A stretch of DNA of 64,000 nt from Thiobacillus denitrificans (GCA_002403375.1 DHHQ01000013.1:19659-83658); one strand, 5' to 3'; shown: positions 45,807 to 58,160, counted from the first letter of the stretch. A program made the numbers and translations. Notes: generated by a model not told the origin, from the sequence alone.

Positions 45807-46961
45807 TCAGCTGCGGCGGAACGGCCCGTCGAGTTCGTCCATGTAGTGGCTGATGGCGTCGGTCTCGCGTTCCAGGAAGCGGTCTACCGCCGTGCGGAAT
45901 TCGGCGTTTTCCAGCCAGTGCCACGAATGCGTCGCGGTCGGCACCAGGCCGCGCGCGAGCTTGTGCTCGCCCTGCGCGCCGCCCTCGAAGACCTTCAGGC
46001 CTTTTGCGATCGCGTACTCGATGCCCTGCTGGTAGCAGGTCTCGAAGTGCAGGCCCGGGAGGTATTCGAGCGTGCCCCAGTGGCGGCCGTACAACCGCTC
46101 GCCGTCCTTCAGGCACAGCGAGCAGGCGGTAGGTTCGCCGTCGCGGTCGGCCACGATCAGCAGCAGGCTGTCCGGCAGGGTCTCGCGCAGCCTGGCGAAA
46201 AAGGCGCGGTTCAGGTGCGGCTCGCTGCGGTGGCGGTCGTAGGTGTCGGCGTAGCAGCGGTAGAAGAAATCCCAGTCGGCATCGGTGCTCTGCGCGCCTT
46301 CGACCCAGCGGAAGGTCACGCCCAGGTTCGCCAGCTTCTTCCGCTCCTGGCGGATCTTCTTGCGCTTGTCGTGCGTCAGCGCGGCGAGGAAGTCGTCGAA
46401 GCTCGCATAGCCCGCGTTGTTCCAGTGGAACTGGAAGCCGCTGCGGTGCAGGAGCGAGGCGGCTTCGAGCGCGGCGTGATCCGCCTCGGTCGGGAACAGG
46501 ATGTGGAGGGACGAGCAGCCGAGGTCGCGGGTCAGCGTGAGCGCCGCCTCGATCAGCGCGGCGCGGTCGGCGTCGTGCGTCGCCAGCAGGCGCGGGCCGG
46601 GCACCGGCGAGAAGGGGACGCAGCACACCAGCTTCGGGTAGTAATTCAAACCGTGCCGGCGATAGGCGTCGGCCCAGCCGAAATCGAAGACGAACTCGCC
46701 CCAGGAGTGGTGCTTGACGTAGAGCGGCATCGCCGCGGCGAGCCTGCCGTCGCGGAACAGCGCGAGGTGAGCCGGCTCCCAGCCGACGGGGGCGCCGACG
46801 CAGCCGGTCGTCTCCAGCGCGTCGAGAAAGGCGTGCTGCAAAAAGGGCGAGTCGCCGGCCAGCGCGTTCCAGGCGTCGGCAGGCAGATCGGCCATGCGCG
46901 GCACCACGCGGATCAGCGTCTGCGCGGCTTCCGCATCGCTGGGCTTTGCTTCAGAATGCAC
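45807..46961 (-). CDS. FemAB-like GNAT-fold acyltransferase (DUF482 type)
   Basis: 384 residues. The central basic stretch DKRKKIRQERKKL and the later HWGTLEYLPGLHFETCY and FEGGAQGEHKLARG segments mark the DUF482/FemAB-like family, two GNAT folds in tandem. Family members are thought to transfer acyl or aminoacyl groups, but none has a firm role. It is the first gene of the operon with the GH3 fusion and the epimerase. GTG 46961 is used; a TTG 27 bases upstream and a later ATG at 46895 are alternatives. Confidence 0.8.
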   Translation of the reverse strand: MHSEAKPSDAEAAQTLIRVVPRMADLPADAWNALAGDSPFLQHAFLDALETTGCVGAPVGWEPAHLALFRDGRLAAAMPLYVKHHSWGEFVFDFGWADAYRRHGLNYYPKLVCCVPFSPVPGPRLLATHDADRAALIEAALTLTRDLGCSSLHILFPTEADHAALEAASLLHRSGFQFHWNNAGYASFDDFLAALTHDKRKKIRQERKKLANLGVTFRWVEGAQSTDADWDFFYRCYADTYDRHRSEPHLNRAFFARLRETLPDSLLLIVADRDGEPTACSLCLKDGERLYGRHWGTLEYLPGLHFETCYQQGIEYAIAKGLKVFEGGAQGEHKLARGLVPTATHSWHWLENAEFRTAVDRFLERETDAISHYMDELDGPFRRS

Positions 46962-46987
46962 GTTTTGGCGAGCTTCCCTCAAAAACA

Positions 46988-48144
<1,157 letters not shown>

Positions 48145-48148
<4 letters not shown>

Positions 48149-49020
48149 GCATTCTGGTCAACAAGGACACCCGCGTCATCTGCCAGGGCTTCACCGGCAA
48201 GCAGGGCACGTTCCACTCCGAACAGGCGATCGCCTACGGCACCCGCATGGTCGGCGGCGTGACGCCGGGCAAGGGCGGGCAATTGCATCTGAACCTGCCC
48301 GTGTTCAACACCGTGCGCGACGCGGTGCGGCAGACCGGCGCCAGCGCGACCATGATCTACGTGCCGGCCGCGTTCGCCGCCGACTCGATCCTCGAGGCGG
48401 CCGACGCCGGTATCGAGGTCATCGTCTGCATCACCGAGGGCATCCCGGTGCTCGACATGCTCAACGTCAAGGCGGCGTTGCGCGCCAACGGCGCGAAGCT
48501 GATCGGCCCCAACTGCCCCGGCGTGATCACCTCGGGCGAATGCAAGATCGGCATCATGCCCGGCGTCATTCATCAGAAGGGCAAGATCGGCATCGTCTCG
48601 CGCTCCGGCACGCTGACCTACGAGGCGGTGCACCAGACCACGCAACTCGGGCTCGGCCAGTCGACCTGCGTCGGCATCGGCGGCGACCCGATCAAGGGCC
48701 TCGACTTCATCGACTGCCTCGAGATGTTCGAGGCCGACCCGCAGACCGAGGCGGTGATCCTGGTCGGCGAGATCGGCGGCAGCCGCGAGGAAGAGGCTGC
48801 CGAGTACATCCACTCCAGCATGAAGAAGCCGGTCGCCGCCTACATCGCCGGCCGCACCGCGCCGAAGGGCAAGCGCATGGGCCACGCCGGCGCGATCATC
48901 GCGGGCGGTGCCGGCACCGCCGACGCCAAGATCCGCGCGCTCGAGGCGGCCGGCGTCGTCGTCGCGCAGAGCCCGGCGGGCCTCGGCGAGGCGGTGCAGC
49001 TCGCGCTGGGCGCCCGCTAG
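48145..49020 (+). CDS. sucD: succinate-CoA ligase, alpha subunit
   Basis: 291 residues. An N-terminal CoA-binding Rossmann domain (VICQGFTGKQGTFHSEQA) is followed by the ligase domain with the active-site His in MGHAGAIIAGG. GGAGG precedes ATG. sucAB and other TCA genes are not in the window. Confidence 0.97.
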
Positions 49021-49029
49021 GCGCGCGCG

Positions 49030-50643
49030 ATGAAGCTCGCCGTCGCCCAGCTCAACCTCACCGTCGGCGACATCGCCGGCAACGCGGCGCGGCTGCTGGC
49101 TGCCGCCAACGAGGCGCACGCCGCCGGCGCCGACCTGCTGCTCACCCCCGAGATGTCGATCTGCAGCTACCCCGCCGAGGACCTGGTGCTGCGGCAGGAC
49201 TTCACGGCCGCGTGCGCGGCGGCGGTCGAGCAACTGGCGAAGGATGCGCCGCCGGCGCTCGCGCTCGTCGTCGGCTACCCCGAACGGAGCGAAGACGGCC
49301 TCTACAACGCCGCGGCGCTGCTGCGCGGCGGCCGCGTCGAAGCCGTCTACCGCAAGCATCATCTGCCCAACCATTCGGTGTTCGACGAGCGGCGCGTGTT
49401 CGACCGCGGCGGCGAGCCCTGCGTGTTCGGCTGCGGCGGCGTGCGATTCGCGATCAACATCTGCGGCGACATCTGGGAGCCGGGGCCGGCGTCGCGCGCG
49501 CGGGACGCCGGCGCGGAATGGCTGCTGGTGCCGAACGCCTCGCCCTACCACCTCAACAAGGAGCACGAGCGGGCCGCTGTGGCGGGCGCGCGGCTGGCCG
49601 AGGCCGGCCTGCCCCTCGTCTACGCCAACCTGGTAGGAGGGCAGGACGAGTTGGTGTTCGACGGCGCGTCGTTCGCGCTCGACGCCCGGGGCGAGGTCGC
49701 GGCGCAGTGCCCGGCCTGGCAGGAAGGGCTCTTTTATCTCGAGATCGACGGCGGAGGCTGCAGCGGGCCGCAAGAGAGGCTCCCGGACGAGGACGCCGCG
49801 GTCTACGACGCGCTGGTGCTCGCGGTGCGCGACTACGTCGGCAAGAACGGCTTCAGGGGCGTCCACCTCGGCCTGTCGGGCGGCATCGACTCGGCGCTGA
49901 CGCTGGCGATCGCCGCCGACGCGATCGGCGCGGACAAGGTGCACGCGGTGATGATGCCGTCGGACTATACGGCGTCGATCAGCGTCGAGGATTCGCGCGA
50001 CATGGCCGGGCGGCTCGGCGTGCACTATTCGGAGATCGCGATCCGGCCGATCTACGACGCCTTCATGGGGCAGCTCGCGGGCGAGTTCGCCGGCCTCGCC
50101 GCCGACACCACCGAGGAGAACCTGCAGGCACGCGCGCGCGGCACGCTGCTGATGGCACTCTCCAACAAGTTCGGCACGCTGGTCTTGACCACCGGCAACA
50201 AGAGCGAGATGGGCACCGGCTACGCGACGCTCTACGGCGACATGGCGGGGGGCTTCGCGGTGCTGAAGGATGTCGCGAAGACCCGCGTCTACCGGCTGGC
50301 CGACTACCGCAACCGCCGCTCCGCGGTGATCCCGCAGCGCATCATCGACCGGCCGCCGTCGGCGGAGCTGCGTCCCGACCAGACCGACCAGGACAGCCTG
50401 CCGCCTTACGCGGTGCTCGACGCCATCCTCGCCGCCTATGTCGAGCGCGACCTGCCGGCGCGCGAGATCGTCGCGCAGGGCTTCGACGCCGCGACGGTGA
50501 AACGCGTGATCCGCATGGTCGACCTCGCCGAATACAAGCGTCGCCAGGCACCGCCCGGCCCGCGCATCACGCCGCGCAACTTCGGCAAGGACCGACGCTA
50601 CCCGATCACCTCGAAATATCGCCCCGAAGGAGAATTGTCATGA
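49030..50643 (+). CDS. nadE: glutamine-dependent NAD+ synthetase
   Basis: 537 residues in two domains: an N-terminal nitrilase-fold glutaminase (Glu in LLTPEMSICSYPAED, Lys in VYRKHHLPN, Cys in INICGDIWEP) and a C-terminal synthetase with SGGIDS starting at 283. It makes NAD+ from deamido-NAD+ with glutamine. The stop overlaps the glnB start, putting it under the same transcript as the PII protein. Confidence 0.96.
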   Translation: MKLAVAQLNLTVGDIAGNAARLLAAANEAHAAGADLLLTPEMSICSYPAEDLVLRQDFTAACAAAVEQLAKDAPPALALVVGYPERSEDGLYNAAALLRGGRVEAVYRKHHLPNHSVFDERRVFDRGGEPCVFGCGGVRFAINICGDIWEPGPASRARDAGAEWLLVPNASPYHLNKEHERAAVAGARLAEAGLPLVYANLVGGQDELVFDGASFALDARGEVAAQCPAWQEGLFYLEIDGGGCSGPQERLPDEDAAVYDALVLAVRDYVGKNGFRGVHLGLSGGIDSALTLAIAADAIGADKVHAVMMPSDYTASISVEDSRDMAGRLGVHYSEIAIRPIYDAFMGQLAGEFAGLAADTTEENLQARARGTLLMALSNKFGTLVLTTGNKSEMGTGYATLYGDMAGGFAVLKDVAKTRVYRLADYRNRRSAVIPQRIIDRPPSAELRPDQTDQDSLPPYAVLDAILAAYVERDLPAREIVAQGFDAATVKRVIRMVDLAEYKRRQAPPGPRITPRNFGKDRRYPITSKYRPEGELS

Positions 50644-50978
50644 AGAAAATCGAAGCCATCATCAAGCCGTTCAAGCTAGACGAGGTGCGCGAAGCGCTGT
50701 CGGAGATCGGCGTGACCGGGCTGACGGTCACCGAGGTCAAGGGCTTCGGCCGCCAGAAGGGCCACACCGAGCTCTACCGCGGCGCCGAATACGTGGTCGA
50801 CTTCCTGCCCAAGGTGAAGGTGGAACTGGTGATCGCCGACAACCTGCTCGAGCGCGCAATGGAGGCGATCATCAACGCCGCGCGGACCGGCAAGATCGGC
50901 GACGGCAAGATTTTCGTGACGGCGGTGGAGCAGGTGGTGCGGATCCGCACCGGCGAGTCGGGCGAAGCGGCGGTCTGA
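50640..50978 (+). CDS. glnB: nitrogen regulatory protein PII
   Basis: 112 residues, full length. The T-loop has Tyr51 (RGAEYVVDF), the target of the GlnD enzyme encoded at 19.8-22.3 kb. TGKIGDGKIFV marks the family B-loop. AAGGAG precedes the start inside nadE. It reports nitrogen and 2-oxoglutarate/ATP state. GlnK is an alternative name; no amtB is adjacent. Confidence 0.96.
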   Translation: MKKIEAIIKPFKLDEVREALSEIGVTGLTVTEVKGFGRQKGHTELYRGAEYVVDFLPKVKVELVIADNLLERAMEAIINAARTGKIGDGKIFVTAVEQVVRIRTGESGEAAV

Positions 50979-50985
50979 GCCGCGC

Positions 50986-51831
50986 CTACCAGAACCGGTA
51001 CCAGGCCTTTTCCGTGATGCTCACGCCCCGGGCGTACTTGCTGTCGGGGAAGTTGAGCTTCAGCACGCGTTCGGCGTCGTCGCGCAGGTCGGTGAGGCCC
51101 AGCTCCTCGTAGGCCACGACCATGATCGCCAGCGCCTCTTCCATCGCCGGCGCCTCGGGATAGGTCTTCAGCACTTCCTTGGCGCGGTTGGCGGCTGCGA
51201 CCCAGGCGCGGCGCTTGAGATAGTACTTGGCGACGTGGACCTCGTTCGACGCCAGGGCGTTGACCAGGTATTTCATCCGTGCGGTCGCGTCTTCGGCGTA
51301 CTTGCTGTCGGGGAAGCGGGTGACCAGCTCCTTGAACGCCAGGAAGGCGTCGCGTGCGGCCCTGGGGTCGCGCTCGCTCAGGTCCTGGTCGACCAGCTTG
51401 CCCAGGAAGCCGAGGTCGTCGTTAAAATTCGCCAGGCCCTTGAGGTAGTAGGCGTAGTCGACGTTGGGATGGTTCGGGTGCAGCTTGATGAAGCGGTCGC
51501 ACGCGGCGATCGCGGAAATCGGCTCGTTGTCCTTGTAGTAGGCGTAGGCGATCTCGAGCTGCGCCTGCTGCGCGTAGCGCCCGAAGGGGTAGCGCGCCTC
51601 CAGCGTCTCGAACAGCTTGACGGCGCGTTCGTAGTTGCCGCTGTTCAGATTATCCTTGGCTTCGCCGTAGAGCTTCTGTGCCGACCAGCCCGCGGTTTCA
51701 TCGACGACCTCGGGCAACAGGCCGCAGCCGCCCAGGGTCAGCGTGGCGGCGAGCAGCACGCCGCCCACCAGCCGAGTGAGGCCGGGCGCCCGGTTGAATG
51801 CAGTGGAACCCGATGAACGTCGCTTAAGCAT
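50986..51831 (-). CDS. bamD: BamD outer-membrane assembly lipoprotein
   Basis: 281 residues. A signal peptide with lipobox LGGC is followed by TPR repeats (YGEAKDNLNSGNYERAVKLF and others), as in BamD/ComL. It is the essential partner of BamA. ATG 51831 is chosen (a GTG 12 bases upstream also fits) and shares CATG with a possible rluD start. It converges on glnB with 7 bases between stops. Confidence 0.95.
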   Translation of the reverse strand: MLKRRSSGSTAFNRAPGLTRLVGGVLLAATLTLGGCGLLPEVVDETAGWSAQKLYGEAKDNLNSGNYERAVKLFETLEARYPFGRYAQQAQLEIAYAYYKDNEPISAIAACDRFIKLHPNHPNVDYAYYLKGLANFNDDLGFLGKLVDQDLSERDPRAARDAFLAFKELVTRFPDSKYAEDATARMKYLVNALASNEVHVAKYYLKRRAWVAAANRAKEVLKTYPEAPAMEEALAIMVVAYEELGLTDLRDDAERVLKLNFPDSKYARGVSITEKAWYRFW

Positions 51832-51850
51832 GGGAAAAGACACGGAAAAT

Positions 51851-52807
51851 ATGTCGACCGATTATAAGGGAAATACCCGGGACAGTATCCGCACGCTCGT
51901 GATCCCCGCGGCGCAGGGCGGCCAGCGCCTCGACCAGGCGCTGGCCGCCCTGCTGCCCGAGTTCTCGCGCAACCGCATCCAGAACTGGATCCGCGCGCGC
52001 AAGGTCGTCGTCGACGACGCCTTCGCCGTCACCCGCATGAAGGTCAACGGCGGCGAGGCGGTGCGGGTCGAGGTCGAGCCCGATCCGGCCGAGACCCCCG
52101 ACGTGCCGCAGGACATCCCGCTCGACGTGGTGTTCGAGGACGACGCGCTGCTGGTCGTCAACAAGCCGGCGGGACTGGTGGTCCACCCCGGCAGCGGCAA
52201 CCCGCATGGCACGCTGCTGAACGCGCTGCTGCACCGGGTGCCGCAGGTGGCCGAGCTGCCGCGTGCCGGCATCGTCCACCGGCTCGACAAGGACACCTCG
52301 GGCCTGCTCGTCGTCGCCAAGACGCTGCAGGCGCATACCGACCTGGTGCGCCAATTGCAGGCGCGCACCGTCAAGCGCGAATACCTCGCCCTGGTGTACG
52401 GCGAGATCGACCGGCCCGGCACGGTCAACGCGCCGCTCGCGCGCGACCCCTTCAACCGCACCAAGCGCACCGTCCACCACGCGGGCAAGGAGGCGGTCAC
52501 GCACTACGAGGTGGTCGAGCGCTTCCCCGGGCTGACCCTGGTGCGCTGCAAGCTGGAGACCGGGCGCACCCACCAGATCCGCGTGCACATGCAGCACATC
52601 GGTCGCCCGCTGGTCGGCGACGCGGTCTACGGTGCGAACCGCCGCAGCCACCAGAAGATCCCGTTCCATCGCCAGGCGCTGCACGCGGAGAGGCTGGGGC
52701 TGATCCACCCGGTCACGCAGCAATACCTGCAGTGGGAGTGTCCGCTGCCGGCCGACTTCACCGCGCTGCTCGACGCCCTGCGCGACGGCGGCAGCTGGCA
52801 AGGCTGA
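51851..52807 (+). CDS. rluD: 23S rRNA pseudouridine synthase RluD
   Basis: 318 residues. An N-terminal S4 domain (QRLDQALAALLPEFSRNRIQ) is followed by the RluA-family catalytic domain with Asp146 in HRLDKDTSGLLV. It modifies positions near U1911-1917 of 23S rRNA. In many bacteria rluD follows bamD on the opposite strand, as here. ATG 51851 is chosen; 51830 would share CATG with bamD. Confidence 0.94.
   Translation: MSTDYKGNTRDSIRTLVIPAAQGGQRLDQALAALLPEFSRNRIQNWIRARKVVVDDAFAVTRMKVNGGEAVRVEVEPDPAETPDVPQDIPLDVVFEDDALLVVNKPAGLVVHPGSGNPHGTLLNALLHRVPQVAELPRAGIVHRLDKDTSGLLVVAKTLQAHTDLVRQLQARTVKREYLALVYGEIDRPGTVNAPLARDPFNRTKRTVHHAGKEAVTHYEVVERFPGLTLVRCKLETGRTHQIRVHMQHIGRPLVGDAVYGANRRSHQKIPFHRQALHAERLGLIHPVTQQYLQWECPLPADFTALLDALRDGGSWQG
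51861..51866 (-). promoter_or_regulatory. putative -10 of bamD
   Basis: A perfect TATAAT on the minus strand, within the first codons of the divergent rluD. Transcription would begin about 24 bases before the bamD ATG. No convincing -35. Confidence 0.4.
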
Positions 52808-52811
52808 CCGC

Positions 52812-53528
52812 GTGATCGTTCCCGACTGGCCTGCGCCGCCCAACGTGAGGGGCCTGATGACCACCCGCGAGGGCGGCGTCAGCGACGCGCCGTGGGCGAG
52901 CCTCAACCTCGGCGACCACGTCGGCGACGATCCCGCGCACGTCGCGGCCAACCGCGCGCGGCTCCGGCAGATGTTGCCGGCCGAGCCGGGATGGCTCAGG
53001 CAGGTGCACAGCGACCGGGTGGTGGCGCTCGGGCGCGGCGACACGCCCGAGGCCGACGCCTCGTTCACCCGCGAGGCCGGCCGGGTGTGCGCGGTGCTGA
53101 CCGCCGACTGCCTGCCGGTGCTGTTCTGCGACCGCGCCGGCAGCGTCGTCGCGGCCGCCCACGCCGGCTGGCGCGGGCTGGCCGACGGCGTGCTGGAGGC
53201 CACGGTGGCGGCGATGCAGGTGCCGCCGGGAGAGATCCTCGCCTGGATGGGCGCCGCGATCGGCCCTGCAGCCTTCGAGGTCGGCGACGAGGTGCGCGAG
53301 GCCTTCGTCGCCCGGCACGCCGACGCCGCCGCGGCCTTCGTTCCGCAGCCCACGGCGGGCAAGTGGCGCGCCGACATCTACCGGCTCGCGCGCATCCGCC
53401 TCGAGTCGGTCGGGGTGCGGGCGGTCTACGGCGGCGGGCGCTGCACCTTCGGCGAGGCGGACCGCTTCTTCTCCTACCGCCGCGACGGCGTCACCGGGCG
53501 CATGGCGTCGCTGGTCTGGCTGGCGTGA
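52812..53528 (+). CDS. pgeF: purine nucleoside phosphorylase / laccase-domain protein (YfiH type)
   Basis: 238 residues of the DUF152 fold. The zinc ligands sit in QVHSDRV, TADCLPVLFCD and AAHAGWRG. Proteins of this family correct mis-made cell-wall precursors or act on purine nucleosides. GTG start 5 bases after the rluD stop; the rluD-pgeF pair is common in proteobacteria. Confidence 0.93.
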   Translation: MIVPDWPAPPNVRGLMTTREGGVSDAPWASLNLGDHVGDDPAHVAANRARLRQMLPAEPGWLRQVHSDRVVALGRGDTPEADASFTREAGRVCAVLTADCLPVLFCDRAGSVVAAAHAGWRGLADGVLEATVAAMQVPPGEILAWMGAAIGPAAFEVGDEVREAFVARHADAAAAFVPQPTAGKWRADIYRLARIRLESVGVRAVYGGGRCTFGEADRFFSYRRDGVTGRMASLVWLA

Positions 53529-53615
53529 TCGCCGCCGCAAGCCCCCGAGCGAGTGCCCGCGTGGTCCCAGGATGTAATAAGATGCGCGGCTTTTTCAGTC
53601 GCTGGGAACAGGAAC

Positions 53616-54020
53616 ATGAGCAACAACTACGACGATCTGCAGCAGAGCTATGGGCGCTGCCTGCGGGAAAAGAATTTCATCGAGCGTTTCTACGAGATCT
53701 TCCTGGTGAGCCATCCGGCCATCAAGCCGATGTTCGAGAAGACCGACTTTCAGACGCAGCGCATGGCCTTGCGCCATGGCATCAGCGCGGCGATCTCGTA
53801 TGCATCCGGCAGTTCGCTGACCAAGCGCACGATGGACCAGATGGCTGCCGCCCATTCCCGTACCGGGCATGCGCCCGTGTCGCCTGACCTCTATCCCTAC
53901 TGGGTGGACAGCCTGGTCCAGACAGTCAAAGAAATGGACCCCCAGGCAACCCCGCAATTGCTTTCGCGCTGGCGTCAGGGCATGTCGGTCGTGACCAAGG
54001 ATTTCAGCCGGCGGTACTAA
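53616..54020 (+). CDS. single-domain globin
   Basis: 134 residues, 3-on-3 globin size. FYEIFLVSHPAIKPMF fits the B-C region, and AAAHSRTGHAPVSP with His80 as the likely proximal ligand fits the F helix. No reductase domain. It probably binds O2 or NO; the physiological role is unknown. AGGAAC precedes ATG 53616; upstream in-frame starts add an unrelated tail. Confidence 0.82.
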   Translation: MSNNYDDLQQSYGRCLREKNFIERFYEIFLVSHPAIKPMFEKTDFQTQRMALRHGISAAISYASGSSLTKRTMDQMAAAHSRTGHAPVSPDLYPYWVDSLVQTVKEMDPQATPQLLSRWRQGMSVVTKDFSRRY

Positions 54021-54120
54021 CCCCCTTGCCGTCAGGCCCCGCCTGAGCGCGGGCGCGTGCCGGCCCCTTCCCTCCGCAGCCCGGGCGCACGCCTCCATGT
54101 CTGCCAGCAGGGCGGGGGCC

Positions 54121-54603
54121 TCACGCCAGCCACTTGTGCAGGAACTGCGCGCGTCCCATCGCGGGGTCGAGCTGATACCCGGCGAAGCCGAGCCGCTCGT
54201 ACAACGTGCGTGCGGCCGCATTCCCCTCCAGCACCTCGAGCGTGAGCTTGCAGGCGCCACGCTCGCGGGCGATCGCCTCGACCTCGGCGAACATGCGCGC
54301 GGCGATGCCGCGGCCGCGGTGGCTGTCGCGCACCACCACGTCGTGCACGTTGACGAGCGGGCGGCAGGCGAAGGTGGAGAAGCCTTCGATCGCGTTGACG
54401 AGCCCGACCGGGGTTTCGCCGTCGAACGCGAGCACGCTGAAGACGAAAGGACGCGCGGCGAGTTCGCGGACCAGATTCTCCCGGGCGAAGTCGCCGAGCG
54501 GCGCGCCGCCGCCGGCCGGGTCGCGTGCGTAGTGGTCGAGCAGGGCGACCAGGGCGTCGGCGTGCGCGGCGTCGTCGTAGCGCGCGCGGACGACCGCGAT
54601 CAT
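54121..54603 (-). CDS. GNAT-family N-acetyltransferase
   Basis: 160 residues. The acetyl-CoA loop RDSHRGRGIAARM and the C-terminal NAAARTLYERLGF are typical of GNAT enzymes. Substrate unknown. The ATG overlaps the nadC stop (ATGA), so it is co-translated with it. The 100-base gap to the globin gene holds an inverted repeat TCAGGC/GCCTGA (54032-54046) and nothing else clear. Confidence 0.88.
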   Translation of the reverse strand: MIAVVRARYDDAAHADALVALLDHYARDPAGGGAPLGDFARENLVRELAARPFVFSVLAFDGETPVGLVNAIEGFSTFACRPLVNVHDVVVRDSHRGRGIAARMFAEVEAIARERGACKLTLEVLEGNAAARTLYERLGFAGYQLDPAMGRAQFLHKWLA

Positions 54604-55445
54604 TGCGTGTCGATGCGCATCGACAGGTCGACCGCGCGGATGTGCTTGGTCAGCCCGCCGACCGAGATGCGGTCGACGCCGGTCTCGGCGACTGCGCGCA
54701 CCGTCTCCAGGGTGATGTTGCCGGACGCCTCGAGCAGCGCGCGGCCGTGGGCGATCTGCACCGCGTGGCGCATCTCGGCCAGGCTGAAGTTGTCGAGCAG
54801 GACCAGGTTCGCGCCGGCGGCGAGCGCCTCGGTCAGCTGCGCCAGCGTCTCGACCTCGATCTGCACGCTCACCTCGTCGCGTGCCAGCCTGAACGCCGCC
54901 TCGAGCACCGGGGCGATGCCGCCCGCCGCCGCGATGTGGTTCTCCTTGATCAGGATGCCGTCGAACAGGCCGGTGCGCTGGTTCTGCCCGCCGCCGACGC
55001 GCACCGCGTATTTCTCGGCGATCCTGAGGCCGGGCAGGGTCTTGCGGGTGTCGAGGATCGCGGCGTGGGTGCCGCGCACGGCCTCGACGTAGGGGCGCGT
55101 GGCGGTGGCGACCGCCGACAGCGTCTGCAGGAAGTTGAGCGACGGCCGCTCGGCGGTCAGCAGCGCCCGGGCGTTGCCCGAGAGCTCGACCAGCACGCTG
55201 CCGGCCTCGACGGCGTCGCCCTCGGCGACCCGCCAGTCGATCTCGCAGTCGGGGTCGAGTGCCTGGTAGCAGGCGTCGAACCACGGCCGGCCGGCGATCA
55301 CGGCAGGCTCGCGGGTGATCACGCGGGCGCGCGCGGTCTGCGTCGCGGGGATGAGCTGGGCGGTGAGGTCGCCGCTGCCGACGTCCTCGGCCAGTGCGCG
55401 GGCGACGTCGGTCCCGACGGCGGAAGCGATCAATAATTCAGACAT
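54600..55445 (-). CDS. nadC: quinolinate phosphoribosyltransferase
   Basis: 281 residues. It makes nicotinate mononucleotide from quinolinate. DTRKTLPGLRIAEKYAVRVGG and ILIKENHIAAAGG hold the substrate-binding Arg and Lys residues. Together with nadE it supplies NAD. Divergent from clpB; the gap of 70 bases holds the clpB control region. Confidence 0.96.
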   Translation of the reverse strand: MSELLIASAVGTDVARALAEDVGSGDLTAQLIPATQTARARVITREPAVIAGRPWFDACYQALDPDCEIDWRVAEGDAVEAGSVLVELSGNARALLTAERPSLNFLQTLSAVATATRPYVEAVRGTHAAILDTRKTLPGLRIAEKYAVRVGGGQNQRTGLFDGILIKENHIAAAGGIAPVLEAAFRLARDEVSVQIEVETLAQLTEALAAGANLVLLDNFSLAEMRHAVQIAHGRALLEASGNITLETVRAVAETGVDRISVGGLTKHIRAVDLSMRIDTQ

Positions 55446-55450
55446 GGCGG

Positions 55451-55478
55451 GTTGAAATCGGCCGGAATGCCTCTATTT
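55451..55478 (+). promoter_or_regulatory. sigma-32-like heat-shock promoter of clpB
   Basis: GTTGAAA (55451-55457), 12-base spacer, CCTCTATTT (55470-55478). This resembles the sigma-32 consensus CTTGAAA and CCCCATnT. It fits the heat-shock gene downstream. The spacer is slightly short. Confidence 0.55.
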
Positions 55479-55489
55479 GGGAGGCATTC
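55465..55489. promoter_or_regulatory. perfect 9-bp inverted repeat over the clpB promoter
   Basis: GAATGCCTC, 7-base spacer, GAGGCATTC. It overlaps the -10 and the expected start site. It has the shape of a repressor operator, similar in layout to CIRCE (9-bp arms, 9-base gap) but with different arms. It could alternatively form an RNA hairpin if transcription starts further upstream. Confidence 0.5.
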
Positions 55490-55515
55490 AATATACCGCA
55501 AGCACGAGGTCACCC

Positions 55516-58107
<2,592 letters not shown>

Positions 58108-58129
58108 TCCAGGGAACGGCGAAACGGAG

Positions 58130-58160
58130 AGAGGGCGGGATTCCGCCCTCTTTTTCTTTT
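58130..58160 (+). terminator. rho-independent terminator of clpB
   Basis: AGAGGGCGG, loop GATT, CCGCCCTCT, then TTTTCTTTT. A strong stem 22 bases after the clpB stop. Confidence 0.92.

Noticed and set aside
43424..45853. 809-codon open frame antisense to the GH3 fusion
   Set aside because: Low-complexity Arg/Gly/Val-rich shadow; the minus strand carries clear hydroxylase and GH3 motifs.
54032..54046. Inverted repeat TCAGGC/GCCTGA between globin and GNAT genes as a terminator
   Set aside because: The stem is only 6 bp with a 3-base loop and no T-run follows on either strand.
55465..55489. CIRCE element at clpB
   Set aside because: The arms are GAATGCCTC and GAGGCATTC rather than TTAGCACTC and GAGTGCTAA, and the gap is 7 rather than 9 bases, so it is kept only as an operator-like repeat.
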